A stretch of DNA of 64,000 nucleotides, taken from assembly GCA_951802425.1 (NCBI GenBank), contig OX637804.1:1-64000 (forward strand), read 5' to 3'. Within the stretch, counting starts at the first letter, position 1, and every line of letters begins with the position of its first letter. The notes under the pieces are model-generated. The model did not search any database and had not been told where the DNA came from. It worked only from the letters and a program-made list of their open reading frames with translations. This document shows positions 35,901 to 46,271 of the stretch, in pieces. The translations under genes were made by a program, and so were the position numbers. The stretch comes from Clavaria fumosa (Eukaryota; Basidiomycota; Agaricomycetes; Agaricales; Clavariaceae).

Positions 35901-36880
35901 TCAAATAGGTGCCCTAACCCCAGGAATATTTTCAGGATTTTTGAACCGCTTATAGATTCTGGCCAATAGGCCACTTTGCCAAGACCCTAGCTGTAAAACA
36001 AATGGCCAATGCAAGTTTGGCCACAAAATAAAAAACTGCAAAATGTGTTATAGGAACTTTGTAGACATGTTCTATAGGTAAAACAATACAACTTTTGTAT
36101 GGATCATGTCTCACCCCACTTGCTACTTCAAAAGATCCCCTGGTTTTCATTTTGGCCTCTTCCTAGGGTATCATTACAAAGAATAGCATATTGTACAATA
36201 CATAGGCATGGGAGGCCTATGAAACTTTGAGGAGACATTCTCTATAGTATATCAATGGTTTATGGCCACTTACCTGATCCCCTAAGCTTCTACTTTCAAA
36301 GATCCCCTGAAAATGCCCAAAAAACTCATTTTCCCGGGATCTTTGGACCTGGACACTAAAACACTTATGTAAAGCACCCACACCCTTTCCCTATACCCCC
36401 TCTAACCCCCCATACCATTCACTACCAAGTGGCCAATGCTCCACTTTCTGCTGACCCTTCTCTAACATCTGGCCACAGCTGGCCACTGTAGTTTCGGAAC
36501 CTGGGATCTTTGGAAGCATAAGGTATACCACACTCAAAACACCTGGAACCTAGTGTCAAATAGGTGCCCTAACCCCAGGAATATTTTCAGGATTTTTGAA
36601 CCGCTTATAGATTCTGGCCAATAGGCCACTTTGCCAAGACCCTAGCTGTAAAACAAATGGCCAATGCAAGTTTGGCCACAAAATAAAAAACTGCAAAATG
36701 TGTTATAGGAACTTTGTAGACATGTTCTATAGGTAAAACAATACAACTTTTGTATGGATCATGTCTCACCCCACTTGCTACTTCAAAAGATCCCCTGGTT
36801 TTCATTTTGGCCTCTTCCTAGGGTATCATTACAAAGAATAGCATATTGTACAATACATAGGCATGGGAGGCCTATGAAAC
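30094..36880 (-). repeat. Macrosatellite array B, 655-bp unit, ~10.4 copies
   Basis: Units begin AGCTGTAAAACAAATGG at 30094, 30749, 31404 and every 655 bp; the last (from 36644) is cut at 36880 after CCTATGAAAC. The first three units share variants GTGTATC and ACGTAGG; later ones have GGGTATC and ACATAGG. The orientation is the reverse of array A, so arrays A and B flank palindrome 2 head to head. Each unit has a 66-codon frame with no known domain and seven TGGCCA words. Confidence 0.97.
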
Positions 36881-37528
36881 GATGTGTCCGGCTCGGGATG
36901 GGGTGTGTGTGGCCGAGCGGAGGGCGGGGCACCACGTGTGTCGCATGTGCAGCAGCAAAACAGCGGTGCGGGGGCGGAGAGGCGGAGGGGCCAGAGCGGA
37001 ATTTCTTCCACTCCACACGGTCGAAGAAGACCGTGGTGGAGTCGGAGGAGGAGGTGAAGGAGGTGCAGGCGCCGCGGGCGGACGTGGACGGAGCGGACCG
37101 GGGTGGTGAAAACCATCTACGAGTTGGTGGTCCGCGGGGTGTTCGAGTTGGAGGAGTGGCGGAAGGAGGCGAGGGCGGAGCAGAAGGAGATGAGGGCGGA
37201 GCGGAAGGCAGCGGCGGAGGATCAGAAGATCCTCCGGGAATTTCTGATGGGGAAGCGGGGAGCGGGGGAGGAGAAGGAGGAGGCGGAGAAGATGGTGGTG
37301 GAGGTGGCGGGTTCGGAAAAGGGGGTGGAGACGGAGGCAGAGAAGAAGGAGGCGGAGGAAGCGGGAGTGGAGAAAGAAGTGGAGGCAGAGAAAGAAGCGG
37401 AGGCGGAGAAAGCAGCGGAGGCGGGGAAAGAGGCGGAAGCGGAGGAGGGAGAAGTTGGAGAGGAGTCCGGGCTTAAGGAGCCTGAGGGAGTTTTACAAGC
37501 GTCGCCCGGCTCGCCCCCCTCCGCCTAA
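36881..37528 (+). pseudogene. Truncated Zn2Cys6-like cluster plus coiled-coil ORF
   Basis: The frame entering from the array gives RCVRLGMGC, then TTCVACAAAKQRC: spacing C-x6-C...C-x2-C-x6-C, the GAL4-type cluster lacking its first cysteine, which would fall at or just upstream of the array junction (36880). A second frame from about 37103 encodes a Lys/Glu/Ala-rich, coiled-coil region (YELVVRGVFELEEWRKEARAEQ, then EAEKEAEAEK repeats) ending PGSPPSA and a stop at 37528. A one-base frame change or an unseen intron separates them. GC- and CpG-rich like the neighbouring chromovirus and unlike the array. Zinc-cluster proteins bind DNA, but function here is unproven; it may be a host gene fragment or a retroelement accessory ORF. 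Confidence 0.5.
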
Positions 37529-37893
37529 AAAATAAAAAAATAATCTACATTATTTATTGTTTCTTTTATTTTTATTTTTATAAATTTTTTGTTTTATCTT
37601 TGAACTTGAGTGAAGTAAGCAGAATGAAAGAAAATAAAGTAAGACAAGACGGAGAAGATGAAGAGAGATTCGGAGATGGACTTGGGAGGAAAAATAAAAA
37701 GTTCGGAGTTTTCGGAGAAAGGAACAGAGAGAGAGACAGAGAGACAGAGAGACAGAAATACGGATTATTTTATTTTTATTTTTTTGTTTTGGAGAAGATG
37801 GAGAAGCGAGAGATGGAGTAGTATAGAACGAAAAATGTACATAAGTAGAAGCATAAGAGAGATTTTGGGGTATTGGAGTGAACGGAGAAAGGT
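37529..37893. other. AT-rich spacer between ORF and chromovirus end
   Basis: Contains AATAAAAAAATAA and TTTTTATTTTTAT runs, a GAGAGACAGAGAGACAGA microsatellite near 37730, and purine-rich AGAGAAGC words. It does not match the 5' LTR of the chromovirus, so no 3' LTR is evident. Confidence 0.5.
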
Positions 37894-40800
37894 CTAGAGG
37901 GTATTGAGAGGTCCGGGCTTGTTCAGATAAGCTTGGTGGAAATCCGAAACAGCCTCAGAGGCATGAACAAGTTCCGTAGCGGGAAGCCAGGATGTTTCCT
38001 CATCGGTTCCTTCGTATCCGGACCACCGCACCAGGTATAGGAGTTTGCAGGTGTGGCGTTTGTCGATCTTGGAGTCGAGCACTTCGGAGATTTTGTGCTC
38101 TAAGTCTCCATCGATCTCTACCGGAGGAGGCGGGGTGATGGTACGATTCGGAATTGTATTCGGAGTGACTGGCTCCAGCATGGAAATGTGGAAGACAGGG
38201 TGGATGGCTCGCATGGCCTCGGGGAGTCAGAGTATGAAGGAGTGCGAACCAGCCTCTCCGATGATTTCGAAAGGTCCAAGGAACTTGTCGGAGAGTTTTT
38301 TGGAGGGTCTGGTCATATGGAAAAACTTCGCCTTAACGTATACTCAGTTTCCGACCTTAAACTCCGGTGCCAGAGTCCGACGTTTGTCCGCCGGACCCTG
38401 ATAGCGACTCTGCGCTTCGGCGATTTGGTTACGGAGTTCTTGGTGCAGCTGATCCAAGTCTACAGCGAGCTCTCGGGCACAGACCGAAGTCACTTCACGT
38501 TCGGGGAATACTGAGATATTCAGATGATAACCCTTGTTCACGAAGAACAGAGAAACCCCAGTGGTGGCGCTCGGGGCATTGTTGTAGGCAAACTTGGTGA
38601 GGGGCAGAAGCTGCGACCAGTTGTCCTGCTGGTAATTGCAGTAACAACGGAGGTACTGTTCCAACATCTGGTTAGTCCGCTCCATCTGTCTGTCACCCTC
38701 CGGATGATATCTGGAGGTGAAGTGTAAAGTCATGTCCAGGACTTTACCCAATGAGCGAAAAAAACAGGAAACGAACTCGGAGCCATGATCGGAGGTGACA
38801 TGCGACGGAACTCCATGTTTCGAGAAGATGTGGAATACGAATAGACGGGCCAACTCCGTGGAGTTCACTTCGTCAGTCGTCGGGATGAAGATCCCCTGCT
38901 TCGTAAACCTATCAACAACCACCAATATTTCGGTAAAACCAGAGCTCTCAGGGAGTTGCTCGATGAAATCCATCGAAATGGAATTCCACGGTTTCTCGGG
39001 TATGGGCAGCTGCTTGAGCGTTCCATACGGTGCCAAGGGGCTTTCGCCCTACCACAAGTCGTGCAAGATTTGCAAAAGTCCGATGCGAATCCTCAGAGTT
39101 TCGGCCAGGTATAATCCCTGAAGACCAAGGCCGTAGTCTTGGTCCTACCGAAATGTCCGGCAAGCAGGTGATCATGTCTCGCACGTAAAACGCGGAGTTG
39201 GAGGTCATTGATGTCCGGTACATAAATCCGTCCGCGCTCACGGAGAAGTCTGTTGTCGTCCATGGACCACTTAGGGTCTGCGGAGTTCAAGTGGAGGTCT
39301 TCTAGGATTGGGACGATCACAGGATTGAGCAAGAGTCCAGACCGGATGTCCTCTCGGAGTTGATGATCGTCAATCACAAACGATGCGCGGAGTGCGGGTA
39401 CGTAAAGTGACGAAGCTCGGAGAGACGATATCAATTGTTCGCTGGAGAACATCGGTCGGAGGTTTTGCGGATTGACACGGGCATAGTCGCTATCCCCCTC
39501 TTTGGGATAGACGTCCCAACGTCTAGTCAATGCATCGGGTTTCATTCTGAGGCGCCTGGGGCGGAATCGGATCACGAAATTGAACTGGGAAAGGAACTCC
39601 GACCACCTGGCTTGACGCTGGGTGAGCAAGCGGACCGTGGAGAAGTACTCTAGGTTCTTGTGGTCAGTAACAATGTCAACCGGAATTTCAGAACCTTCGA
39701 GATAGTGCCTCCAAGTGGTAAACACCTCAAATTTAGTGAGGAGTTCCTTATCATGGGTGTCATAGTTCAGTTTGGAGACGCCTAGGGTGCGGGAATGAAA
39801 AGCGATAGGATGGACTTCACCATCGGAGGCAACCGTAGAAAGTATCGCGGCAACAGCGTAGTCCAAGGTGTCTGTTTCGACTATCAGCGGAGCTCCAGGA
39901 ATGAAGTGTGAGAGGATCAGAGCCGTGGAGAACGCAGTTTTTAGATAGTCAAATGCGGACTGGCAATCGTCGGACCACTGCCACTCGATGTTTTTATGCG
40001 TCAAGCGGTTCATCGGAGTGACGATCTCGGAATAGCCATGGACGAAGTGGCAGTAGAAATTGGCGAACCCAAGGAAGGACTGGACATCCTTGACCTTCCG
40101 CAGAGTCGGCCAGTCCTGTATAGTTTTCACTTTAGCTGTGTCCATAGAAAGTCCGGACGGAGATAAAACAAATCCGAGATACTCCACGGTTTCAGTGTGA
40201 AATTCACACTTAGCCGGGTTCAGGAAGAGACTGTGCTTCCGGAGCCTTCGGAGTACCTCTCGGACGTGCTCAACGTGTTGTTTCAGATCCTCGGAGTAAA
40301 TGAGGATGTCATCGAGGTAGACGACCATGAATGTGTCAAGAAGGTTGGAGAATATGTCATTCATAAAGTGCTGGAATGTGGCGGGCGTGTTTGTGAGCCC
40401 AAAAGGCATCACACACCATTCAAAGGATCTGTATCAGGTGCGGAATGCAGTCTTCCATTCGTCACCCTCAGTGATATGGACCAGGTGATACGCGTGTCGG
40501 AGGTTGAGTTTTGTATAGATTCGGGCTTTTCCTGGAACGTCGAGAAGATCTTTAGTCAGCGGGAGCAGATAACAGTCTTTTTTGGTCAATTTATTGAGAC
40601 CATGGAAATAAACGCATAATCAGACCATTCCATTCTTCTTCCGGACAAAGAGCACAGGTGCTCCGTGCGGAGAACGGCTCGGATGGATAAATAGGATGCG
40701 GAGGTGTTCGTCCAGAAACTCGCAGAGTTTGCTGAGTTCGGACTGCGACAGAGAATAGACTGCACCTGGCGGAGGGGATTGGCCATCCAGCAGGTTGATT

Positions 40801-41693
40801 TTTAGATCATATGGTCAATGCGGAGCAAGGGTGTCTGCCTTCTTTTTACTGAAGACATCTGGAAAGTCCCTGTACTCCTCCGGAACGGAGAGGAGATCCT
40901 GGGGGGTGGTGTTGGGAACGTTGAATGAAGCGGAGGCCACACGTGCGGACTCGCTTGACAATGTCATGCCAAAGACTTGGGACCTGCGAAGTCCACAAGC
41001 CGTGGCGAATGCAGCAGCATTCACAAAGGAAACCTTGGGTGTCTCCTGGAGAGACGGAGTAGACGGAAAGGTCAGAGATGGAGTCAAAGATGGAGATGGA
41101 GTCCGGGCTTGGTTCGGAGTCGCTGCAGACAACATTTGAACCAGAGCGCACGGAGCGGAGACAGACAGAGGGACAGAGGTGGACAGAGGTACAGAATGGA
41201 GAGTGCTGGCCGGTGCACCCTCCGGATCAGATTTCGGAGATTTTTCCTCATTCATAGATGGTCTGGGCTTTATCTGGCCAGTAGTCCAGTCAACCAGCGG
41301 GTTGTTTTGGAACAGCCAATTCATTCCCAAGATCACATCACTAGAGGGATCAAGATCGGTAACTACAAACAAGATGTCGGTTGGATCCATGGCAGAGAGC
41401 CGAATGGATAACCAGACTGCTTCGGTAACCCATACGGAGGTGGTCCCATTAATAAAAACGACCTCCTGAGGGGTCACCGGAGTTTTTGGAAGATGGAAAC
41501 AAGAAGCAAATTTGGCATCAATGAAACAAAGTTCAGCGCCAGAGTCTATCATTGCTTTGAACGGAGAAGAAATAGAAGGAGAGGAGGCAAGAAGGGAAAG
41601 AGAACGATGAAAGGAAAGGGTATTGGGTATAGGTTTAGTACAATCAGAGTCGGAGCAGCCGGAGAGTCGTACTGTGCTCTCTGGGCTGCTCAA
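37894..41693 (-). pseudogene. Chromovirus pol: protease-RT-RNaseH-integrase-chromodomain
   Basis: Reading leftward: retropepsin loop AMIDSGAELCFID and VILGMNWL; RT with CVMPFGLTNTPATF and the catalytic VYLDDILIYS near 40310; RNase H (APLIVETDTLDYAVAAIL, VDIVTDHKNLEYF); integrase HHCC finger (RHDHLLAGHFGRTKT, then CKSCTTC after a stop); integrase core with SMDFIEQLPES, VTSDHGSEF and the glutamate in RQMERTNQ; chromodomain near 37960-38100 (LYLVRWSGYEGTDEETSWLP). Stops are TGA at 40815-40817, 40620-40622, 40434-40436, 39093-39095, 38344-38346 and 38227-38229, mostly where family members carry arginine, implying CGA to TGA. Pol copies RNA to DNA and inserts it; the chromodomain usually targets histone-marked chromatin. 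Inactive as it stands. Confidence 0.9.
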
Positions 41694-41702
41694 TCTTTTT
41701 TT
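41690..41702 (-). other. Candidate -1 frameshift site between gag and pro
   Basis: On the minus strand the gag frame reads CCA AAA AAA GAT TGA. The A at the end of CCA plus two AAA codons form a slippery A-AAA-AAA heptamer, and a -1 slip leads into AGA TTG AGC, the open protease frame. The stop is 4 nt past the heptamer. A one-base loss from a run of eight A would look the same. Confidence 0.5.
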
Positions 41703-42865
41703 GGCACAGAGTCATCTCCGTCAGAGGTGATTTGTGCAGCGCTGGCACTGGCCCGTGAGGTCCGCTTACGACACTCGTTGGCTTTGTGGCCTGCTATTCC
41801 ACAGAATAGGCACAGATTATTATTGAAACGCTGTTGGCGTTCCTCTGGAGTCAGTTTTCCATCCTGACCCAGATGAGCTTTCTTTGTGTCGTTGGGGCTA
41901 CTGGAGTTAGCGGAGCCCTCAGCGGCCTTTGGAACGGAGTTTCCGGAAGTCGAACCGGAGTTCACCGGACGCTTTTACGATGGTTTCTCAGGCTTGTTAT
42001 TAGTGCAGGAAGTGTTCAGGGACTTGGAATTATCCGAAGTCTCCTTTTTGATGGTGTTGTTAGGTGTCAGAGCCTCAACGGAGTCCTGAGAGATCTCCTG
42101 CTGCCGAGCCCAATAACGACCATCGATTGCACTGGCTTGCTCGCGGATTCTGCAGAGCATGTCTGCACGGTTAACACAGGCCAGTTTGTCCTTGATGCGG
42201 CTGGCAAGTCCTTTGTAGAACTGTCACTGCAATGCATATTCATCCCAATGGACAATGGACGCGAATCTGTTGAACGAAATGGTATATTTCGTCAACTTCT
42301 GGTCCTCGTGCATCTGGAGGTGTTCGAGTTCGAACTCCGCCTCACAGATTGCGTCGTAAGGACCAAAGTTATCTGTAAGTTGAGCAACAAACATCTTATA
42401 GTTTGAAAGGACCGGATGGCCTTTGCCATCCAGGATCATTGGTTCGAACCATTCCAGGGCGAAGCCCCGGAGAAAGGAAAGGACATAGCGTACCTTATGA
42501 GAATCGGATTTGAACGCTCTAGGGCGATCAAGGAAGTTCAATTGGCATTGGACCAAGAAGCTTTCCAACTTCTTAGCGTCCGAGCCATCGAAGGTATCGG
42601 GGTCTCGTGGTTTAACCGTCTCCAGGCGCTTGTTGGCGTCAATGATCTTCTGAAGGAGATGCGCCGGAGTTAGTTTGCGTTCGGCTCGAGATGTCAGAGG
42701 TTCATTTAGCTTGTCGTCATAGTCAGTGACCGAGGGATCTGACTCTTCGTCGTGGTCCGGAGGTCCGGACACACTCGGAGTCGGAGTATTGTCGGCCGGT
42801 TCTGGAATGTCGACGTCGTCAGCAACAGGAGGTGGAAGTCGAGCACTGGAACATGTAGTAGGCAT
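41690..42865 (-). pseudogene. Chromovirus gag with CCHC knuckle
   Basis: Starts at ATG 42865 (MPTTCSSARLPPP), about 28 bp inside the primer-binding site. An acidic N-terminus is followed by a retrotransposon-gag core (FDGSDAKKLESFLVQCQLNF, VLSFLRGFALEWFEP, KYTISFNRFAS, then QFYKGLASRIKDKL) and one knuckle CLFCGIAGHKANEC. In-frame stops occur at 42224-42226 (TGA) and 41975-41977 (TAA). Gag forms the particle; here it can be made only in pieces. Confidence 0.88.
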
Positions 42866-42893
42866 TGTTAAGTTTGTATATACGAGGTTTGAA

Positions 42894-42905
42894 GTTCGAA
42901 TATAC
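42894..42905 (-). promoter_or_regulatory. Self-priming type primer-binding site (chromovirus)
   Basis: Immediately after the LTR end (minus-strand ...CTTGACA at 42906) the sequence GTATATTCGAAC is complementary over 11 contiguous bases to GTTCGAATATA inside the LTR (minus strand, 43245-43235). In Tf1/sushi-type elements the 5' end of the RNA itself primes minus-strand synthesis at such a site. It does not begin with TGG, as a tRNA-primed site would. Confidence 0.7.
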
Positions 42906-43440
42906 TGTCAAGGTCCTAACAAGGTTAGCGGCAAAGGGGTTAGCGGAGATGTTCTATTGGAGTCCGGTTGGAGTCCGATATCGGTGAAATGGAGAAGTAA
43001 ACAAGAGGAAGGAGACTTATGGGACTGCAGCCTCAATGTATGTGTTGTGCCACCACGTATATACTTGTCCCTATTTACCAAACAAGAACAATACCTAAGA
43101 GAGAATCAGAACGTAAGTCAAACTCCGAAGTGATTGGAGTCCGTCGGAGTGGGTCGGAGTTGGTCGGATGACGTGGAGAACGTCGAGGACGATGAGGACG
43201 AAAGCTCAGAGATGTTTTTGGAATCAAGAGATGTTATATTCGAACTGAGGAGCAGGGAGATACAGGTGGAAACTTATACTGCAAGGACAGAGTATAGGAG
43301 TAATGTGAAACAATGTACATATCAAATTACTAGGAGAGTTTCACCACTTGTGCCTGTGCAATTTTCATGGAACAAAGAAACAACAACAAAAAAGCGACTA
43401 ACAGCAACAAAGAAACAACAACAAAAAACCCTAAATCAAA
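42906..43440 (-). repeat. 5' LTR of the chromovirus
   Basis: The 3' terminus is at 42906; the outer border is not resolved and about 43440 is an estimate. A minus-strand TATAAG at 43278-43273 lies 28-33 bp upstream of the inferred RNA start at 43245. 43134-43400 has a CpG-depleted relative at 52003-52245. Confidence 0.7.
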
Positions 43441-43713
43441 TGGGATCACATTGAAAGATTGAGTATAGTGCATGAATAATACACCCTGACTTTGTTTCAA
43501 TTACTCTGCCACATCCAGGACTACAGTTGCCTTCCTACAAACCTAAACAACACAAGTACCCATACAAGTTTGCAGGCCTCACAGCACAAGATCTAACCGT
43601 GAAAATCTCTTGAAATTGATCATGGATGCTCTAAATGATGACCACTATCATATAACATGCTAAACAGACTAAACTGTTTTTCTGCGAATGGTCCCTTGTT
43701 GCTCCTATCCTGC
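43441..43713. other. Spacer between chromovirus and right inverted-repeat arm
   Basis: AT-rich, no gene or repeat recognised. At 43714 the mirror of the left arm begins. Confidence 0.5.
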
Positions 43714-43725
43714 TACCCACAATAC

Positions 43726-43748
43726 TTGGCCAATGCAGCATTGGCCAA
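43726..43748. other. Mirror copy of the TGGCCA hairpin
   Basis: TTGGCCAATGC-A-GCATTGGCCAA, the right-arm partner of 25198-25220. Here no macrosatellite array follows on the inner side. Confidence 0.75.
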
Positions 43749-44207
43749 CTTCCGTTAAATAATTTCCAATAATCACCAAAATATTCATATGCCTAGTTCC
43801 CATTTTTGGCATCATCTTTTGTATGGAAACCACATCCCACTTTCCATCTGTTCCAAAGATCCCCATTATTCTTGATATTAAATGAGCATGGCACATTGGC
43901 TATATCTCAGCAAACACTTCATATATTTTCATCAGACTTTGTGAGTAGATGCATACCTATGAGCAGTATCTTCAGTAATATTTATATGAATTTACATGAT
44001 TTAATGTAAAGGGTAGAGTGGGTGTGCAGATGAAGCAGAAGTGTGAGCCAGGGTGAGAGTGAAGATGATTGTGAGAGTGACAGAGTAAATGGGGTGGGTG
44101 AGGGTGAGTAAGAGTGTTTATGAAGGTGAAGGTGAGGGGTGAAGGTGACTGAGAGTGGGGTTCAGGCTTCTTTTCTCATGACTGTGATGGTCCCTTGTCC
44201 TTCACAG

Positions 44208-44340
44208 GTGTAATACTTTCTATCCCTCAAATGAACTGGACTCAATGGTATCTTGAGCTAGTAGTTCTATGTAGAGGGATCCACCCCTCTGTACAGTTGT
44301 GACACAGTATATATATGTGAGTGGCCTATCAGGACCCATT
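44208..44340 (-). repeat. LTR fragment, TGTAA...TTACA family (right arm)
   Basis: Mirror of 24603-24737; starts TGTAATACTTTC on the + strand and carries the TATATATATG box on the opposite strand. Confidence 0.6.
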
Positions 44341-44699
44341 CATTTTCCCTTACCCAAGCAGACTCTACTGACACTTATGAACCTCCCAACAGCCTTCTAC
44401 AACCTTGCGAGCCCCTTTACACACTTCTGGAACCTGCAGTCCCCTTCCAGAAGCCTCTCCGACCTTCCCTGCTCTTACATGACACTCACAACCACCAGGC
44501 TGTACTTGCAATGCCCTTCCCTAACACACCTTATGCATACCTACCACCTGAACCCCATTGCACATCTGTTATGGATCTGGTACTGGGTGCAGTCAGAAAT
44601 GAGTCACTGAGAATCAGGATGACTCAGACAGGTCCTCAATTCCTTATGCAGTTGGCCTACAGGACTAGTAGACCCTCTAGTTCCATACCTTCCTGCTAA
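44329..44699 (+). pseudogene. Fragment of the 12.5-kb repeated coding sequence (right arm)
   Basis: Mirror of 24247-24617, same peptide in the same frame, ending ...RPSSSIPSC and a stop at 44699. Confidence 0.45.
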
Positions 44700-44768
44700 C
44701 AGTATTGAAACCAACACTGCTAGCAAGGCATTGCTTTGGGCAGATATTATTATTAGTTAGTAACCTAA

Positions 44769-44797
44769 GGGCCCGTTCGGCAGTGGATTATCACGAG
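44769..44797 (+). repeat. Left terminal inverted repeat of Harbinger element
   Basis: Begins GGGCCCGTTCGGCAG, then TGGATTATCACGAGA. Compared with the right end it has TG for CG and CA for CG, two CpG-type changes. Confidence 0.92.
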
Positions 44798-44870
44798 ATA
44801 ATATCTCTGTTGTATCACAATCTGCTTGAGTGCAAATAGAGATAGGGTTTCTTGGTTGTCAGATTTGAGA

Positions 44871-46216
44871 ATGTGTACCGTACAGCCCAAGCAAACTTCT
44901 TGTTTCATGACCCGAACTCAGTTGACCTCAAGTGAGCGTCGGCATGCTCTGAATGCCCGCAAACGCAAGGTCGTTCTCTTCGTAGTCCTTGCTTGTGCCT
45001 ATGCTGCTTTTCTTGTAGCTTCACCGCACTTCAACAAGACTCCAAGGAATACCTCAAAGCTCACTGGTGCTGATTGGCTCAACGAGCTCCTCCAGGGGCA
45101 CGAGATTCGCTTCTACAACAACATGGGAATGAATCGACATGTCTTTCGCAACCTGCTTCGAGTCCTGGCCAAGAAGGCTGCTCAAGGAGCCACGAAGCAC
45201 GTTTCTCTTGGCGAACAGGTTGCAATATTCCTGTACTTTGCTGTTACTGGCTGCTCGATCCGAAAACTTCAAGAGCGCTTTCAAAGAAGTCCCGACACAA
45301 TATCAAAGTGAGTCAATTCTGCCCTGGACCGTGATCGAGACTGACCTGTGGACTAGGATCTTGCATCGCCTCATCAACGCTCTCACATCAGAAGGTGTAT
45401 ATTCGAGCTATGTCAAACTAGCCACTCAAAACTCACCTGTCCCTCTCGAGATTGAGGAGAACCCAAAGTTATTCCCCTACTTCAAGGACTGCCTTGGGGC
45501 GCTTGACGGGACCCACATCAATGCATTTGTTACACCAGATCTCAGGGCTAGTTGCCGCAATCGCAAGGGAGACCTCACACAAAACGTCTTGGCTGTCTGT
45601 TCTTTCGATATGAGGTTCCTATATGCGGTCTCGGGTTGGGAGGGGAGTGCTTCTGACAGCCGCATGTTTGAACATGCTCGCTCGACTACATTCACCATCC
45701 CTGCTGGCAAGTACTATCTGGGTGACGCTGGCTTTCCTTCATGTGACCACCTGTTGGTTCCATATCGTGGTGTCAGATACCATTTGAAGGAATGGGGTCG
45801 TGCCAGTCAAAAGTATGCCTGTGCCTCTCATCACTGTCTCTAGTCATATTTACCTTTGTACCAGACCAAAAGACTACAAGGAACTCTTCAACCTTCGGCA
45901 CGCTCAAGCCCGCAACGTGATCGAACGCATTTTTGGCATCCTGATGAAGCGCTTCAAGGCTCTTGTCTCGAAACCGGAGTATGACCAGCTCTTCCAAGCC
46001 AAACTGGTTCAGGCCCTCATGGTTGTTCACAACTTCATCCGAATACATGACCCGAATGACAAGCCCAGCATCGAAGCAGTTGAAAGCAAGGGGGGTAGTT
46101 GGGGGGACCTTCAGTCTCATGTCTCAGCAATGGAGAGGGCTCGGGCAGCAGGGCGAAGAGATGGTATTGCAATTGCAATGTGGAATGATTACAAGAAGCT
46201 CTCTCGCAGAAGGTAG
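44871..46216 (+). CDS. PIF/Harbinger DDE transposase (HARBI1-like, spliced)
   Basis: Splice model: exons 44871-45307, 45357-45812 and 45865-46216, with introns of 49 and 52 nt (GTGAGT...CTAG and GTATGC...CCAG), give 414 residues and TAG at 46214-46216; the frame closes exactly. N-terminal helical region, then the DDE_Tnp_4 core: D196 in CLGALDGTHI, D246 in GWEGSASD, YYLGDAGFP at about 265-273, PYRGVRYHLKE, and E318 in LRHAQARNVIERIFG. The enzyme cuts at the terminal repeats and inserts at TWA. I chose the ATG at 44871 as the first in frame; MTRTQ 12 residues later is the alternative. In this superfamily a Myb-like partner brings transposase to DNA or into the nucleus, and the convergent neighbour fits that. 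All catalytic residues are present. Confidence 0.93.
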
Positions 46217-46271
46217 TACAGTACAAGGCAATGCAAAGTTGTGAATCATGGTTACGAATGCGAAGATTGTC

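Larger units (their letters stand above)
37894..43440 (-). mobile_element. Chromovirus (Ty3/Gypsy with chromodomain), decayed
   Basis: Minus-strand element with 5' LTR (42906 to about 43440), primer-binding site, gag, protease, RT, RNase H, integrase and C-terminal chromodomain in standard chromovirus order. All domains are present but eight in-frame stops and a frameshift near 39030 disable it. It is rich in CpG compared with its surroundings, which suggests a later arrival than the palindromes. No 3' LTR is recognisable, so the 3' end is truncated or replaced. Confidence 0.9.

Noticed and set aside
30710..36805. 66-codon frame recurring in every 655-bp unit
   Set aside because: No motif, opposite-strand frames are equally open, and array A alters the downstream frame by one base. 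Treated as non-coding unless transcription is shown.
37103..37476. Glycine-rich alternative frame over the coiled-coil ORF
   Set aside because: It is the GGN reading of a GAG/GCG-rich tract; the Lys/Glu/Ala frame has a plausible coiled-coil pattern.
37894..42865. TGA read as arginine (genetic code change)
   Set aside because: The intact gene products here give no support, TGA also ends other frames, and CpG decay explains the pattern.
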